From contig NW_002475959.1 in NCBI RefSeq assembly GCF_000189635.1, forward strand, positions 186,001 through 250,000: a stretch of DNA of 64,000 bases, read 5' to 3'. The notes beneath the pieces are model-generated. The model made no database searches and was not told the origin of the DNA. It saw only the letters and a list, made by a program, of their open reading frames with translations. Origin of the DNA: Tetrahymena thermophila SB210 (lineage: Eukaryota > Ciliophora > Oligohymenophorea > Hymenostomatida > Tetrahymenidae). A program made the translations under genes and the position numbers. Positions 38,939-52,034 of this stretch are shown piece after piece. Numbering within the stretch: position 1 is the first letter of the stretch; each line of letters starts with the position of its first letter.

Positions 38939-41596
38939 TCATACTTAAATTTCATTTTATTTGCTTTAAATTAATTATCTCAGCATTTTATATTTAAGGT
39001 TTTGGGCTTTTAAATAATTTGGATCTATTTAAAGATTAAATTATTATTTTTATGGTGACTTTGATTAAGATTCATTTAAGTGAAGAATCTGGTTTTAGAA
39101 AAACTTCTTTGATTTTTAAAATGCTTTTTTATTATTTATTAGATGGTTGCTAGATGGCTTATAACTATCATAAGAATTGTTTAAGTTATCTTGCTTTTTT
39201 TTAGATAATTAATTTACACTTTATTTAGTGTTGTAGTTGTTTATTATAATCAACTAATTTATGCTATTAGAGGAATTTCTAGTCTTTTTCTTTTTCTTTT
39301 TTATTCTTCTATCTTATTTTAATAAATTTTCCTTAGACGAATCTGAAAATAAACACTCAGAATTAAACGAATCAATTAATTCCTTAAGATTATTCTGCTA
39401 TTCTTACAATTCTAGCTACTCTTAAGTGTCATTTGTTTATTTATTTTCAACACTATTAATATGCAAGTCTCTAAAGGCTGTAGGTATTCTTGTTTTTATT
39501 TTGCTTGATTAAATAATTCTACAATCCAAGATAGGTAAATTAGCAATGCTGTTGCCTTACTATATATTTGTTTAAGAGTTTTTTTTTCTCTGCTTAATGT
39601 TAGTGTTTGATCTTTTCACAAATTTATTGGAATTTGGTAGTACTACTTTGGCCTATTCTATTTACTTATTGATGTCTACTACCTTTGATAGATTGTCCAC
39701 ATTATCTATGCTAGAAGAATTTTGTATGAAGATATCTTGCAATAGATAGTGTTTTAATTTATTTTATATATTATTTGGAGGTAATTTTTAATCATTCATT
39801 TGTAATTTTTTTTCCTTTTCTCGTAGTTTTTGCATTTCCAAATTAAACTAATGGTTAAATTATTCTTTCTTTTATTATTTTATTATGCTACCTCTGTCTA
39901 CAGACTTGCTTCTTTTGAAGAGGAAATGTGCTTGGTAACTATCTTAAATTACTTAACATAGATTAGTTTAATCATTTTTTTCTTTGCCTTGAAGTTCGCT
40001 TTCTTTAAATAGTTAATTAATTAAATCTGATAGTAATTTAGGCTACTTTGAATATCTTTCTTTCCCAAAATATGCTCTTAAACTGTCTACTTGATTATTT
40101 TATTATTCTACTTTCTATTGATTCACAATTATTTTTAAATTTTCTTTTGAAGAATCTTACAATATTTCCTTTAAACCTTCTATGATTTACAAATTATTAG
40201 GTGTGTTGTGTCCAGAAAAAGGGGAATTGCTATTTTTGGAAGGGCTTTTAGATTATCTATTTGATGTTGTCATGTATTAACTTTTTACTTTTTGCAGAAC
40301 AGATAAAAGCGAATAGTCTTTCATTTTTTCTGCAACTTATTTAGGAGATCTTTAGCTCAAATAAGCTTAAAATACTTGTTTGCTTTATTCTAATTTATTC
40401 ATTTGGCTTTCTTGCAAGTTCAAGCTTTAAGGGAAGTCAAAATATTTTAAAAGCCCTTCTTTTTCTTTTTAAGATTCAATTAAATTTTATTCTTCCTAAG
40501 TTGGTTTTGGCATCAAACCATTTAACATTTTGTTTTAAAAATTTATGTAATCACTTACTTGCTATTAACAGTTTGTTTTACTAATCCTTTTTTCACCAAT
40601 ATTTACTTGAAAAGGTTATTTTTTAGAGTGATGAATAGGCAAGTTAATAAGGTAGCTGCTAAATGTTTCTTCTTTGACTTTTAGCTAGCTTTTTTGAGTA
40701 TCATCTTTAGATTTTTGGTTGTTTGAATTTTCCAAACTTTAAGTTTAGTTTTAAAGCTAATAATCTTTGTGTTTATTTATTAAAATAGATTTACTTGTCT
40801 CATCTCCTTAAGCTTGAATCTGTTTAAACTATTCAGAAGACTGATTATTACTAAATCTCTTTTTATTATTATTGTTTTGTAAATTTTTAGGTTATTCTTA
40901 GCAATTAATGTCTAAACCAAACCTATTTTACAGCGAACTCCCTCTATTTAGGATAAAGTTTTCTCTTTTAGCAAATGAATTAGATAAAAAATATGTATTT
41001 GAAGTTGTTAAAAATCCAAATCCTTTCTATGATTTAAGATTATTTTTTGCTACATCGCAATTAGTTGAGTTATATGTGCTGCTACTTTCCATATGAAAAT
41101 AATGCCTGTTGTTCATTCTGCTTGTAGACTTGCAATCCTTTATCTCTAACTCATTTTTCGATTTGCGATTATTGTAAAAGTTAGAACTGTCCCTATTATT
41201 TCTTACTAAATACTTTGATGAAAAAGGTCTCTATGGAAATTCATTATTGGTTTAATTATTTTCTAAAGGTTCTTGTTCTTCACCTATTCCTAAAAGATTC
41301 AGCTATTTCTTTAACTCAATATTTAACTGAGCTTTGCTGACTATTTATTTCTTTGGTGATTCGTTCTTTTACAAAATTGGTAAAACTTATTCATTTTATT
41401 GGACATGTTCACACTCTTTTGGCTAGAGGCTTTATTAGCTATACTCTGAGACTTTTTAATTAAGATAGTATTCAATAAGCTCTGACTTTTCTTGCACAGA
41501 AATGCTTCTCTTTTTTTTTGAATTTCCACTTTTATGTTCTCTTTTCTTTTTTAAATTTATCTCATCCTTGCTACAACTAATTTCTTTTCTCTACAT
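38939..41596 (-). CDS. Large Gln/Asn/Lys-rich hypothetical protein
   Basis: A single minus-strand exon runs from ATG (41594-41596) to TGA (38939-38941), giving 885 residues. The frame is open throughout only with Gln at TAA/TAG. The protein is hydrophilic and low in complexity: an N-terminal basic part (KDEINLKKKREHKSGNSKKK), mixed charged middle regions (for example KEGLLKYFDFPQSLNLQESQ and a Lys-rich patch KKKKKTRNSSN near residue 760), and a C-terminus ending QNEIQV. Short amphipathic stretches such as NLEMQKLREKEKKLQMNDQ could form coiled coils. No signal peptide, membrane span or known domain is evident. It is probably a cytosolic or nuclear scaffold, but this is only a guess from composition. 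Codon use matches its neighbours. Confidence 0.85.
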
Positions 41597-42489
41597 CCAT
41601 CCTAAATATAATAATAAGGCTTAAAATCTTTAGATTCACAATGAATAACAAGAAATTACAAATTAATTAAACTATTCGTTTATTTTAAGAAAAACTAGCT
41701 TTGTAATAAAAGCAAAACAATTTTTTATTATCTATCTATCAATCTATTGAATCAATCTTTATGACTAAAAATTAATTCATGCATAATTTAATTGATTGAT
41801 TGATTCATTAAATTTATTTACTCTTTATGATAATGAAATAGTAAATATTTGGGTGATCCTAATTAATTTATTATAAATTAATGATTTTTCATATTTCTTA
41901 ATCATTAATTGTTACTTACAGTGAAAATTAAATAACTTAGTCATCAAAAACCATAGATTAACAATCTAAAAGCCTATTTTTTACAATCCTCTCAATTTAC
42001 TAATGCTTTTTTCTTAGCATATGTTTAATTTTTTATTGAAGAATTAATCGAAAAACAAAGATAACACAGCTAATTTGTTAGTAAGAATATTAAAGTAAAT
42101 TTGATTATGTATGTATTTTATTTGTTTAAAAAAATGAAATTTCAAACATTTAATAAGTATATTTAAAATTGTTTTTATTTTTAAAATTAAAAAGTTAAAT
42201 GAAATTGAAGTAAAATTATTTTTTGAATTTTAAAGCAAAAATTGAAAGTGATAAAATATAATCAATAAAATTAATTTGAATGTAAGTAGAGTTAGTAAAA
42301 ATTACAAATCAATAAATGAAAATACAAAAAATAAGCTATAAATTGATATTATACATAATAGTAGATAAATAAATAAATATTTAATCAATTTTAAAGATTA
42401 GGGATCATTAGTTTTTTTTAGTAGTATTTAAAATATTTTTATTGAAGATAAATATCTTATAAATAAATATTTAGGTGTGCTTATTTGTT
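41597..42489. other. AT-rich spacer
   Basis: No supported gene. A CTATCTATCAATC tract lies at about 41728-41745 and ATTGATTGATTGATTC lies near 41790. It is otherwise featureless A/T DNA between two minus-strand genes. Confidence 0.65.
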
Positions 42490-44484
42490 TCAGATTTTTA
42501 TCTTTTATAGGCCTAATTCATCAACAATTGCTTTGAATTAATTATTTGACTCTTCCAAATTATATTATTATATTGAGTTGAAGTAACCTGCAAAATTAAA
42601 TTCAATTTATCCAAACTTTTTATCTTGATTTATCATATCTCTAGCAAAAATATAGTATTAAAGCATGATGCACTTAGTTTGTACATCAAAATTTTTTGAA
42701 TTTTCCAATTAATTGTATAATTTATGATAATCATAACAGAGTCCTGCTTTAATTAAGCTTTCATATTTTTCAGTAATTTAATCTGTTTCTAATTCTTTTT
42801 AAAGTAAATCTATTAAAACACTCTTTTGCTATTACTCCTATTACAGACTTAAAAGAACTTACTAAACATCTCTCTTAGCAGATTAGAATAACACGCAAAA
42901 GTCATTTACATTTCCCAACATTTAATTTCTTATATTTTTGTAGTTTTCATCTTTTTTAAACTCTTCAAAGTATTTTATATTAAAAATATTTTAATCTCTG
43001 CTTAAAGCTTGTTCCATTTTGAATGTCAAGTTATATGCTTTTTTGGAGAGGGCAAATTATATAATTTTATTACGAAACTCTTTAGGTATTTTGCAGATAT
43101 GCTTTAAAATCTAGAAAATCGAAACATAAAGCTTTATTTTTTTTAAAACAAAAAAGAAGTTAAAATTATGAAATCATTTTAAATAAAAATAAATTTGAAA
43201 ATCATGTAACTCATAATTTTTTTTACTTGCCTATAGTGGTTGTATTTCAATGAAGCATCTTGAATGCAATCAAAGATAGATTCTTTTCTCTCCAATTCTT
43301 TATCCATCTACTTAAAGGCTTCAAACTCGGAGCGGTGATTTGTTCCATTACTTGATTCTTTATCATCAGCAACATTAAATTCTTGATTAACACTAAACCC
43401 AGGTTACATTTCTTTAATTTCACAATCGGAATCTGTTACCATCAAATGTTTGAATTTCTTATATAGATCTATAGCTTCTTAATTATTATTCGGCATTAAG
43501 ATGACACTACCAGCAGGTAGAAGGAGGCTAACTCCAAATGAGTCCATTTAAAGAATTGGATGCTAATAAATTTAATCCCATGTAATACGATCACGTCTAT
43601 CATAACAAATCATTCTTTTGAGCAAGTCTTACATTACATCAGATATTATTCCATCAGAAACATCATATTTAATTTATCTAATTCTTTCTTTGATAACATA
43701 TCTTAAATTTCCTGTATCAGATCTGTAAGGATATACGCCATATAGAAGCTTATAAAGCATTACTCCAAGACTTATTAATAATAAATATTTAGGAAGGTTT
43801 ATTAATTATTTTATTTATTTTACCTAAAAACATCTGCTTCCAATCCATATGGTTTTTGCTCTAAAACTTCTGGAGCCATAGTAGTATAAGTACCAAGGCA
43901 AGTTTATGTGGTTCCAGTTATTGATTTAGCAAATCCTAAATCAGCAATCTTTAATGTCTTTTAGTTGATCAAAATATTTTCTGGTTTGATGCTATTTTGT
44001 AATATAATTTATTTTTTATTAAAATTTGACCTTTAAACTGAATTAAAAAGAATTACTCTCTGTGAATAACTTAATGTTTGTGAAGATCTTTGAATCCATT
44101 TAGCAATTATTTAAAATATGAAATAACTCTCTATTCTGGGAATCTTTTGTGTTTAACCAGCAAAGTTCCTAAATCTCCTTAATTACAGTATTCTGTGACT
44201 ATATAGCAACAGTCAGTAGTATTAAAGTTATCAATGTATTTGATTATGTTTTCGCTAGAGAGAATCTTAAGGAGAGATACTTCTGAGTTATAAAGCTATT
44301 GTAATTTTGGATTTGCGTTTAAACCTTCTTTCGGTATTTGCTTTATTGCAACTACCTCTTTTGTATCTTTCTTGTAAGCCTTATAAACTTTCCCAAAAGA
44401 ACCTCCGCCAAGCTCACTATCTATAAAATAGTTTCCATGCAATAATTTACCTTCTGTAAGTGTAAATTTTTTTAAATCAAACAT
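42490..44484 (-). CDS. ULK/ATG1-like serine/threonine protein kinase (copy 1)
   Basis: Four minus-strand exons (44057-44484, 43824-43991, 43227-43770, 42490-43110) with introns of 65, 53 and 116 bases encode 586 residues. The N-terminal kinase domain has the Gly loop GGGSFGKVY (26-34), the ATP-anchoring Lys in VAIKQ (K48), the catalytic loop HRDIKPEN (D143), DLG in place of DFG (D160) and MAPEVL (A182-E184), so it should be active. ADLGFAK and the short spacing before APE suit the ULK/ATG1/Fused branch, which controls autophagy or ciliary and cell-polarity pathways. The D of HRD and the Ser of DVFS are both split by introns, which supports the splice model. The roughly 320-residue C-terminal half is helical and unassigned. 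A paralogue with the same intron positions lies just downstream on the + map (46533-49055). Substrates are unknown. Confidence 0.92.
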
Positions 44485-46532
44485 AATGTAAATTATTAAT
44501 TAATTTTTTATATCTTTTTTCTGATGAGTTATTTTTTCAATTTTTTTTAATTAATTTTTTATACATTTGTCATTTATTTTCATTTTTAAATACTTCATTG
44601 AGTAAGAGTCTTTCTGCTATGCAATTTTTTCTAATAAAAGTTAAGTAGTATTTTAAACGATATTTTCATACATTAGAAATAGTAATAATTATTAATTCTC
44701 TTTTTTAATCTTTGCTGAAAAATCCTACCATTTTCAGCAGTTTAAAATAGAAGTATCTAAAATATTTTTTAAAATTCTATTGTAGAAGGATAATAATCAG
44801 TTTGTTTTAAATTTATAGTCCCTTCACAGCAGAGCGTGGGTTTATTTATTCAATTTTTTAAATCAATCTATTTAAATAGAATCAAAACAAACACATAAAT
44901 AGAAACAATAATTGATGGTTTTTACTTGCTTTTGCTTTATTTAGTTTATAAGCAATTAACTTCTCCCCTTTAGTATAATTTAGAGAGAATTTCTTTTATT
45001 TAGACTAAAATGTGTTTGTTTTACTTTTAATTATTGATTGCTGTGTTATTTAATTAAGGAGTATTCTTCTTTGAAATTAATTTTAACTATTTAGTTTGAT
45101 TTTTTTTAAAAACACAGTCAGCCTACTAATCAAGTATATTTAAAATGTTAATAATTTATAAAGCTTAACTACTAGCTCATTTTTTGAAAAACACTTATAT
45201 AATCAAAAGTCTACAAATTTTGTTTAGTAATATAACAATTAATGCTCAAAAAAATTATGCAATATTATTTAAATTCAAATGACTCACCAATGATAATGTT
45301 ACTAGTGTATGTTAATCATCAAGCCATCAATTTTTTTCATTAGTTATTCATACAATTAATAAATAAGTGAACCTTTCCTATACATTTTTTCTTATAAATA
45401 AAGATTTATCTTACTCAATTATCAAAGTGAAATATAAATAATAAAAAATCTTATTTATATTTTACCATAAACTTACCAATAAAACAATATTTTTAAATTT
45501 AAATTTTTATCTTTTTGATATAACTATGAAATTAGGGTTTTGATGTATGATGTATAATATGTAATATAGAGTTTATTTTTGTAGCATATTATCTTTTGAA
45601 GGTCATTTTTTTAAATAAAATTAACTTTTGATGATTTAATTAAATTTACAATTACTTCTCTTTGGCAAAAGAACAGTCTTCTCTAATTTAAATCTTACTC
45701 AATTATCAAAGTGAAAATATAAATAATTGAAAACTTTATTTATATTTTACCATAAATTTATCAACAAAACAATATTTTTAAATAAAACTAATTATATTTT
45801 TGATATATCTGATGTATGATGTATAATATGTAAATGAGAGTTTATTTTTGTAACATATTAATTTTTGAAGGTCATTTTTTAAAATAAATAATAACTTTTG
45901 ATGATTTGATTAAATTTACAATTCTTTCCCTCTTGGCAAATGAAGTGTCTGTCTTTGTTTCCTTATTAATTTAAATCTTACTCAATTATCAAAGTGAAAT
46001 ATAAATAATAAAAAATCTTATTTATATATTACCATAAATTTACCAACAAAATTATACTTTAAAATAGAAGTATATATATTTTTGATTGAACTGTGAAATT
46101 ATGGTTCTGATACATGATATATAATATGTAATATAGAGTTTATTTTTGTAACATACTATTTGTTGAAGGTAATTTTTTTAAAATAAAAAATAACTTTTGA
46201 GAATTTGATTAAATTTATAATTCCTTCTCTTTTGGCAAAGGAAGTGTCTTTCTTTATTTAAATGAATTATCTGGGATTTAGCTAGAATAATACCATATAA
46301 AATAAAAATAAGAACCATTTAAAATTAACGTAAAAGATAAAAAAAATATAATTTAAACAAAGATAATTAATTATTTTGATTAACAAAGTCAAAAATGAGT
46401 ATATATAATTTATTTATTTATAGGCACATAAATACATTTTTTTAAGATTTAAATTGAAGAATGTTGTCATTTAATTAATAATATATATTGTGTTATCATT
46501 TAAAGTATAGATTAATGGTTTTTTTAAGAGTT
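44485..46532. other. Spacer between kinase paralogues
   Basis: Non-coding A/T DNA. It contains a GC-richer stretch near 44817-44850 (CCCTTCACAGCAGAGCGTGG), which may be a promoter element of the kinase starting at 44484, and three tandem copies of a 284-base repeat listed separately. Confidence 0.65.
45409..46262. repeat. Three degenerate tandem copies of a 284-bp unit
   Basis: Units begin at 45409, 45693 and 45976, each with TCTTACTCAATTATCAAAGT, and run to about 46262. Shared blocks appear in the same order: TTTACCATAAA, a GATGTATGATGTATAATATG block, GAGTTTATTTTTGTA, TTGAAGGT, AACTTTTGA and a GC-richer end resembling TTTGGCAAA followed by GAAGTGTCTT. Copies differ by many substitutions and small indels, so the duplication is not recent. 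No frame stays open across all copies, so the repeat is non-coding. Confidence 0.9.
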
Positions 46533-49055
46533 TCAACAAAATAATTGAGCAACTTTCGTGTCAATCACTTCATCATATTTACTAGGAGGAATGCTTAATA
46601 CATCAATGTTGTGTTATTCAAAATCGAAATCGATTTGATCTTGGTAGCGATCAATTACAACGATTTCGAGGACTTGGACTTCGTGGATGAAGATAGTTTA
46701 CTAGTCAGCAGGGGAGAATTTGGATCTCTCTTGAGCAAGATTCATTTAATAATTAACAATAGTTTAAGTAAGTAAATCTTTATATCCATCAGTTAATTCT
46801 TGACTGTCTACTTCCTTTTTAAGTTGAGGATTAGCATTACTCATTCTAGATAATATCTGCTAGACTTCACTTCTTAACTGTTAGTAGTATAAAGAAATAA
46901 TCATCTATTCGTCTTTGACTAATTAGGAACAGCTTGGATAGAGTTGTGATGCCAAGAACTAGTCAAAGTATTATAACTTAAAAATGTTTATTTTTTAATC
47001 AAGAGATAAGAATAGCTTGTTGTTCATATCATAAAGCTTCTTTTGAATCAAGAAGATAGGCACGAAGGTGTTGATTTGTGTATTCGGAAGGGAGTGGGCT
47101 TAGCTTACAGCCTTGATAAGTTAACCATAAAGCTATTTTATTATAAAATGAAATTATTTATTTAAAATAATGATTAGATTAATTAGGTAGGTATGAATCA
47201 ATATATAAATGCAAGTAGGTTTTTTGTCTATTTTTGATGACTCTTTTATCAAAAAATATTTATGTGAAAATTTGCTTTTTAAATTTGTTAAATTTCTAAA
47301 ATTCGTACTTAATTAGAGTCAACCGAAATTTTCAATTAACTTTGCTTTATTTACAGCTTGATTAATTTAATTCCAAAACTTTTATTTAAATTCAAAAGTA
47401 AAATATTACATTTCTATAGTGCAAGTATCTCTCAGCGACCTTATTTATTTGTTCTTTGATTATTTAATTTTATCTTGCGTCATTTTTAATTTGCTGAAGC
47501 TATTCATTGCTAATATTGTTGGGTTTATTCTAGTTTTATTAAATATTAGGATAAAGGGCGTTGTTAGAAGGACTGTTATAATTATTGTTGTTGTAATTTC
47601 CTTAATTTTATTGCATTTGGTTTTAAAAACCGTTGTTATTATAGTTGTTATAACCATTATTGTTATTCATGTTAATATTTTATTGATTATTTTGTGGACT
47701 CATTTAAGGTTGCTGATAAAGCATATCGATATTCTCAAATCTGTTTTGATCTTTTTCGTAAAATTCACGATTTTTACCAATTTAGATTTTAGAACTCTGC
47801 AAGTGAGCTAATGAGATATTGTTTGAGTTTGCTCTTCTACCTTCATCCAAGAAGATAGGATGCTTATAGACCTCGTGCCATTTAATTCTCTTTTCTCTTT
47901 GGTAACAAATCATTCTTCTTAGCAAGTCTTTCATATTTTCAGAGATTCTAATAGAGTTAGGTTGTAAATTGAGAGGGAGGCTCTTAATATTTTTAAGCAA
48001 ATCAGGATCACTTCTTCCTACATAAGGGAAAACTCCGAAAAGCATTTAATAGAAAATGACACCCAAACTATTTAATAAGTTAAAATTTTATAATAAGTCA
48101 GAATTAAAAAGCCAATTAAAAATTCTAAATAAAATATTAAACTATTAATTTCTATTCAAAAACTAAAAGAAAGATTCATTAATTATCCTTTTATTTATTA
48201 ATGTTAAATATTCTAAATTCTTTTTTATGAGTTTTAACATTCAATCTATTTGTTCATTAAATTGATGTTTATTTGCTATTTATTATGTTTAATTTTTAGA
48301 TTTAAATTCAGACACTTATTTCATTCATTTTTCAAAGAATTTTTTCAAGTAAAAAATATTTAAATTCTTTTATTTGATAATTTTTTACCTATAAACGTCA
48401 ACTTCTAAGCCATATTTTTTGTTTTCTAGAACTTCAGGAGCCATAGTCAAGGATGTACCTAATACTGTTACTCCTAATTAATTATCTTTGATGATTTTAC
48501 CGAATCCTAAGTCAGCAATCTTTAAAATATTCTTATTGTGGATCAAAATATTTGCAACCTTTAAACTATGTAATATTATAAAAAATTTTAAATGTTTGTT
48601 TGTCTTTGTAACAAAAATATTTTTTTTATGAAAATAATCTATTACTCACGATGCACTGCAGGAACTTCATGCAAGCCTTTGAATCCATTAAGAATTTGCT
48701 TGAAAAATTCAATAGCTTCTGGCTCAGGAATGGTTCTTCTTTTTTTTAAATATTACTCTAAATCACCACTATCACAGTATTCTAAAACTAAGAAAGCTGC
48801 TTCTAAACATTCAAAGTAATCAACGTAACCAACAACATTTTCATTTTTGACAGCCTTAAGGATCTTTACTTCAGAATTAAATAACTCTCTAACCTTAGCA
48901 GTTTCTCTAAATTTTTGGTAAGGAACTTATTTAATTGCTACATATTCTTTCTATTAAAGGTTAATACCCTTGTAAACTCTGCCAAAACAACCTTCTCCTA
49001 TCTTTTCAATGATTGAATACTTTCCGTTTAAAATTTAATCAGGTCTCAATTCCAT
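46533..49055 (-). CDS. ULK/ATG1-like serine/threonine protein kinase (copy 2)
   Basis: Four minus-strand exons (48646-49055, 48389-48565, 47410-48067, 46533-47132) with introns of 80, 321 and 277 bases encode 614 residues. The kinase domain has GEGCFGRVY (20-28), VAIKQ (K42), HRDLKVAN (D137), ADLGFGK with DLG, and TMAPEVL. All catalytic residues are present. HRDLKVAN, where most ULK kinases have HRDLKPEN or HRDLKPQN, is unusual. After the kinase domain comes an Asn/Gln-rich linker (about 345-410) absent from copy 1, then a conserved helical C-terminal half. The intron after HYRN corresponds to the one after HYRQ in copy 1, and the HRD and DVYS introns also match, so the two genes arose by duplication. 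The last exon is richer in C-ending codons than the kinase exons (for example the HEVQVLEIVVIDRYQDQ region). A role near autophagy or cilia is inferred from family only. Confidence 0.92.
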
Positions 49056-49251
49056 TTTATATTTAGCTAATATTTTTTAGTGTTTTGAGAAAATTAAGTA
49101 AAAGCTGAATAACTTGTCTTTTCTGCTGAATCTTTATTAATTGTCTTTTATAATCTTTTTCTTTCCAAAAGATTGATACTTATTTTGTTATTTATTAAAA
49201 TTTTATGATATTTCTTAACTCTCTTTTAATTGCTTTTAATTCTAAATTTTA

Positions 49252-50075
49252 TCAAAAAATAGGTTGTTAGCTAAGATTCAAATCCTTGTTATAATTACAA
49301 ATCATTGCATGCATAAGGTTGTAAATGAATTCGAAAGGATTGCTAATCATAATTTTTTATATTAATTTTTGCCTATTCCATTTAATTAATTGCAAATTTT
49401 GTTGTCCTCCTTATTAACTTTCTTTCTCTAAAATTAATGCTGTTCCTTTATACTATTTTAAGCTTCTTTTCTATTCCCTCTTTGATTAGCTTTTCACATT
49501 TTTCTTAATATTTTAAAGATCAGCTTCATATAAACATGATCAAAATCAAACCTGATTTTATCTAAATAGGTAGAGGTATAATGAGAGATAGACTACAAAT
49601 TTAAAATTGGGATTATTGAGATAATATTTAGCTAACGTATTTTCCATCTTCTTAACTGAAATATGCCTTATTAATGTCAAAATTATTCATGAATCTTTTA
49701 AAAATATCATTATTCATTTAGGTTGGGTAAATTATTTGTAAAATAGAACAATTTATATTTTTACCATTTATCTTTTGTCCCAAAAATATATTCTTTCTAT
49801 TTTAAGCGTTCGAATATTTGTTCTAAGTTATTTTAACATCCTTGATGTCAATAATTTAATTTCTAAAAATAAACATAAATTAAAATATTTAGCCACGTAT
49901 CTAGAACCACTATGACATTATCTACAAATTTATAAAGCCCAATACCAGAAAAATAACATTTTTCTATTTTAATGCTGCCTTTTTGATTGCCAAAGTTTGA
50001 TACGTATTTAATTTTGATTACTTTTTTTAAAATTTGATTAGAGCATACATAACTTTTTAAATTCTTGATAAGAAT
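49252..50075 (-). CDS. Hypothetical protein with very short introns (5' end unresolved)
   Basis: On the minus strand three open segments join in phase: 49897-50075, 49597-49862 and 49252-49561, ending at TGA 49252-49254. The implied introns are 34 and 35 bases. Text such as GSIKIEKCYFSGIGLYKFVD, NRKNIFLGQKINGKNINCS, DINKAYFSQEDGKYVSQILS, KIRFDFDHVYEADLQNIKKN and NPFEFIYNLMHAMICNYNKD reads as genuine protein. No domain is recognised. No start codon is found in the first segment, so at least one exon lies to the right of 50075. An alternative with no first intron gives an uninterrupted frame from ATG 50101, but its upstream part has spacer-like composition. Introns this short would be unusual for Tetrahymena and more like Paramecium, so exact boundaries are uncertain. 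Confidence 0.5.
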
Positions 50076-52034
50076 CTTTCAGAAAATTAAATTACATGCA
50101 TAAGCATAAAGCAATTTGTTAAAATAAATTATCTATCCTTATTTATTAAAATTCATTTTTACTTTATTAAGTACTTTTCACTTTAATAATAAGTAAATAA
50201 AATTATAAAATATAATATATTCTGAAAATTGAATGAAATAGACTCTTTTATTTGCTGGAAATATAAAAAATTCTTAGCAAAATATAACCAAGAGTATTTG
50301 ACATTAAAAAAAAATTTTAATTAAAATTCTTCTATGAATTAATCATTTTTTATGAACAAAAAAATTTTAAACCAATAAATACTTTTTTAGCAAAAAATTT
50401 AGAGTTATAAAAAAACAAAATACATGTTTATTTACTGGATTTATATTTCTTTAACTTGGGTTTGACAAAAAAGCTCTTGATATAACCAAAAAGATTTACT
50501 ATTAGGATTAACTAATTTTTTCGAATTAAACATATCCTAAGGTTTTATTAAAGATATTAAATCGATTTCTATTTAATTTACTCATAACATATATATAATC
50601 GAGTTAGCTAAATTTTGTATAAATAAGATAAATTAACCCATAAAACATTACTTTTATAGATTAAAACAATATTATTTGTTATTTTACAAAGAAAACTAAA
50701 TCATCTCATTCTTAAATATAATTAATATCTCATAGAAAAAAATCTATTCTTTAATTAATTTTTTTAATTGATTTGGTAATATTTATTTCAATGAAAATTT
50801 TTAATTAAATGGTTGTTTTAAAAGTTTTTATTGAAAGTGCACTTGCTAATTAGTATTTAATGGGTTATATTTTTAAAGAAAATAATTATTAATTTTGTTT
50901 AATTTCCATTTTATTTCATTAAAATTATACTTTGAAAATAAATCTTTACATGAAAATTTAATATTTTTTTTATTATTAATAAAAGATACAAAAGAAATTA
51001 ATTAAAATAAATATAGATAAATATTAATAAATAATAAATTATTAATTTAATAATAATAAATCCTATTTTAATTTATTTTAAGCTAAAATAATAATCAAGA
51101 AAATAAAAATGCTTTACATTAAATTAAATAATTTTCTAACAATTCTTCCTTTTTTTATATTTATTTAATGCAAAAAACTGAAAAATTTTTGTCTATTTTT
51201 TATTTATGAAATTTTATTTTGGCAAAAATATTTTCATTTTTATTATTTACTTTTCAAAACAATTTTCTTTCTAAAATAAATTAACTTCTTTTTAAAAAAT
51301 CTACTTAATTTTAATTATATTTTTAAAAACTTTGAAATTTACTTAGTTTTAGTAATTTTATTTTAAGAAAAACTTTTGATTGAATAATTCCTTATGTTAT
51401 GCCTACTCTTTATAATATAAATATTTTAGTTTATTTATTCTTGAATGATTCTAAAATGAAGAATTATAAATATGAAAAAGTAAATTTAATCTACATACAA
51501 AGTAATTTAATGAAAGTAATAAAATTTGTCTATAACTTTTTATTTATAAAAGATACTCTCCCAATATTCGAATTAAATAGAAACAAAGAATTTACTTAAA
51601 TTTTACAGATAAAGGTAATATTTAAATAAAATAATTTATTTAATATAAATTTGTTAAAAAACATATTTGTTTATTTTAAAAAATTCTAATTAAGATTAAA
51701 ATAGATAATTTAAAAGAAGAATAAATAAAAGATTAAAAACTTTATAAATGTAAAATATTTTTTTAGAGGAAATAATTGTTTTACTTAACGTAATTAAGTA
51801 GTGTGAACATACAATTTATAGTTTGGCTTTCTTTTATGGATGTAGGTAGGTAGGATGAGTTTATTAATATATTGATTTATAATTAAATGAATGAGTGAAT
51901 GAAATACAGAAAATATGCAAATAAATTCAATATAATAAATATTGTTTGTAAATATTTACGTTTGAGAATAATCAAAAACATTCATTAAAATTAAATAAGG
52001 ATATTAAATATAGCTAAAACAAGCATATAGATAA
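50076..52034. other. AT-rich spacer
   Basis: No supported gene apart from a possible unplaced first exon of the minus-strand gene ending at 49252. A plus-strand open stretch near 51399-51790 has spacer-like Ile/Lys/Asn/Phe composition and was not accepted. The last few hundred bases should contain the promoter of the deacetylase gene. Confidence 0.6.

Noticed and set aside
41341..41529. Minus-strand ORF starting MEIQKKREAF
   Set aside because: It is an alternative frame inside the 885-residue gene; the frame from 41596 is open over the whole length and this one stops after about 85 codons.
47419..47811. 130-codon plus-strand ORF rich in Val, Ile and Leu
   Set aside because: Antisense of the Asn-rich linker of kinase copy 2; AAC/AAT codons read backwards as GTT/ATT give the hydrophobic run.
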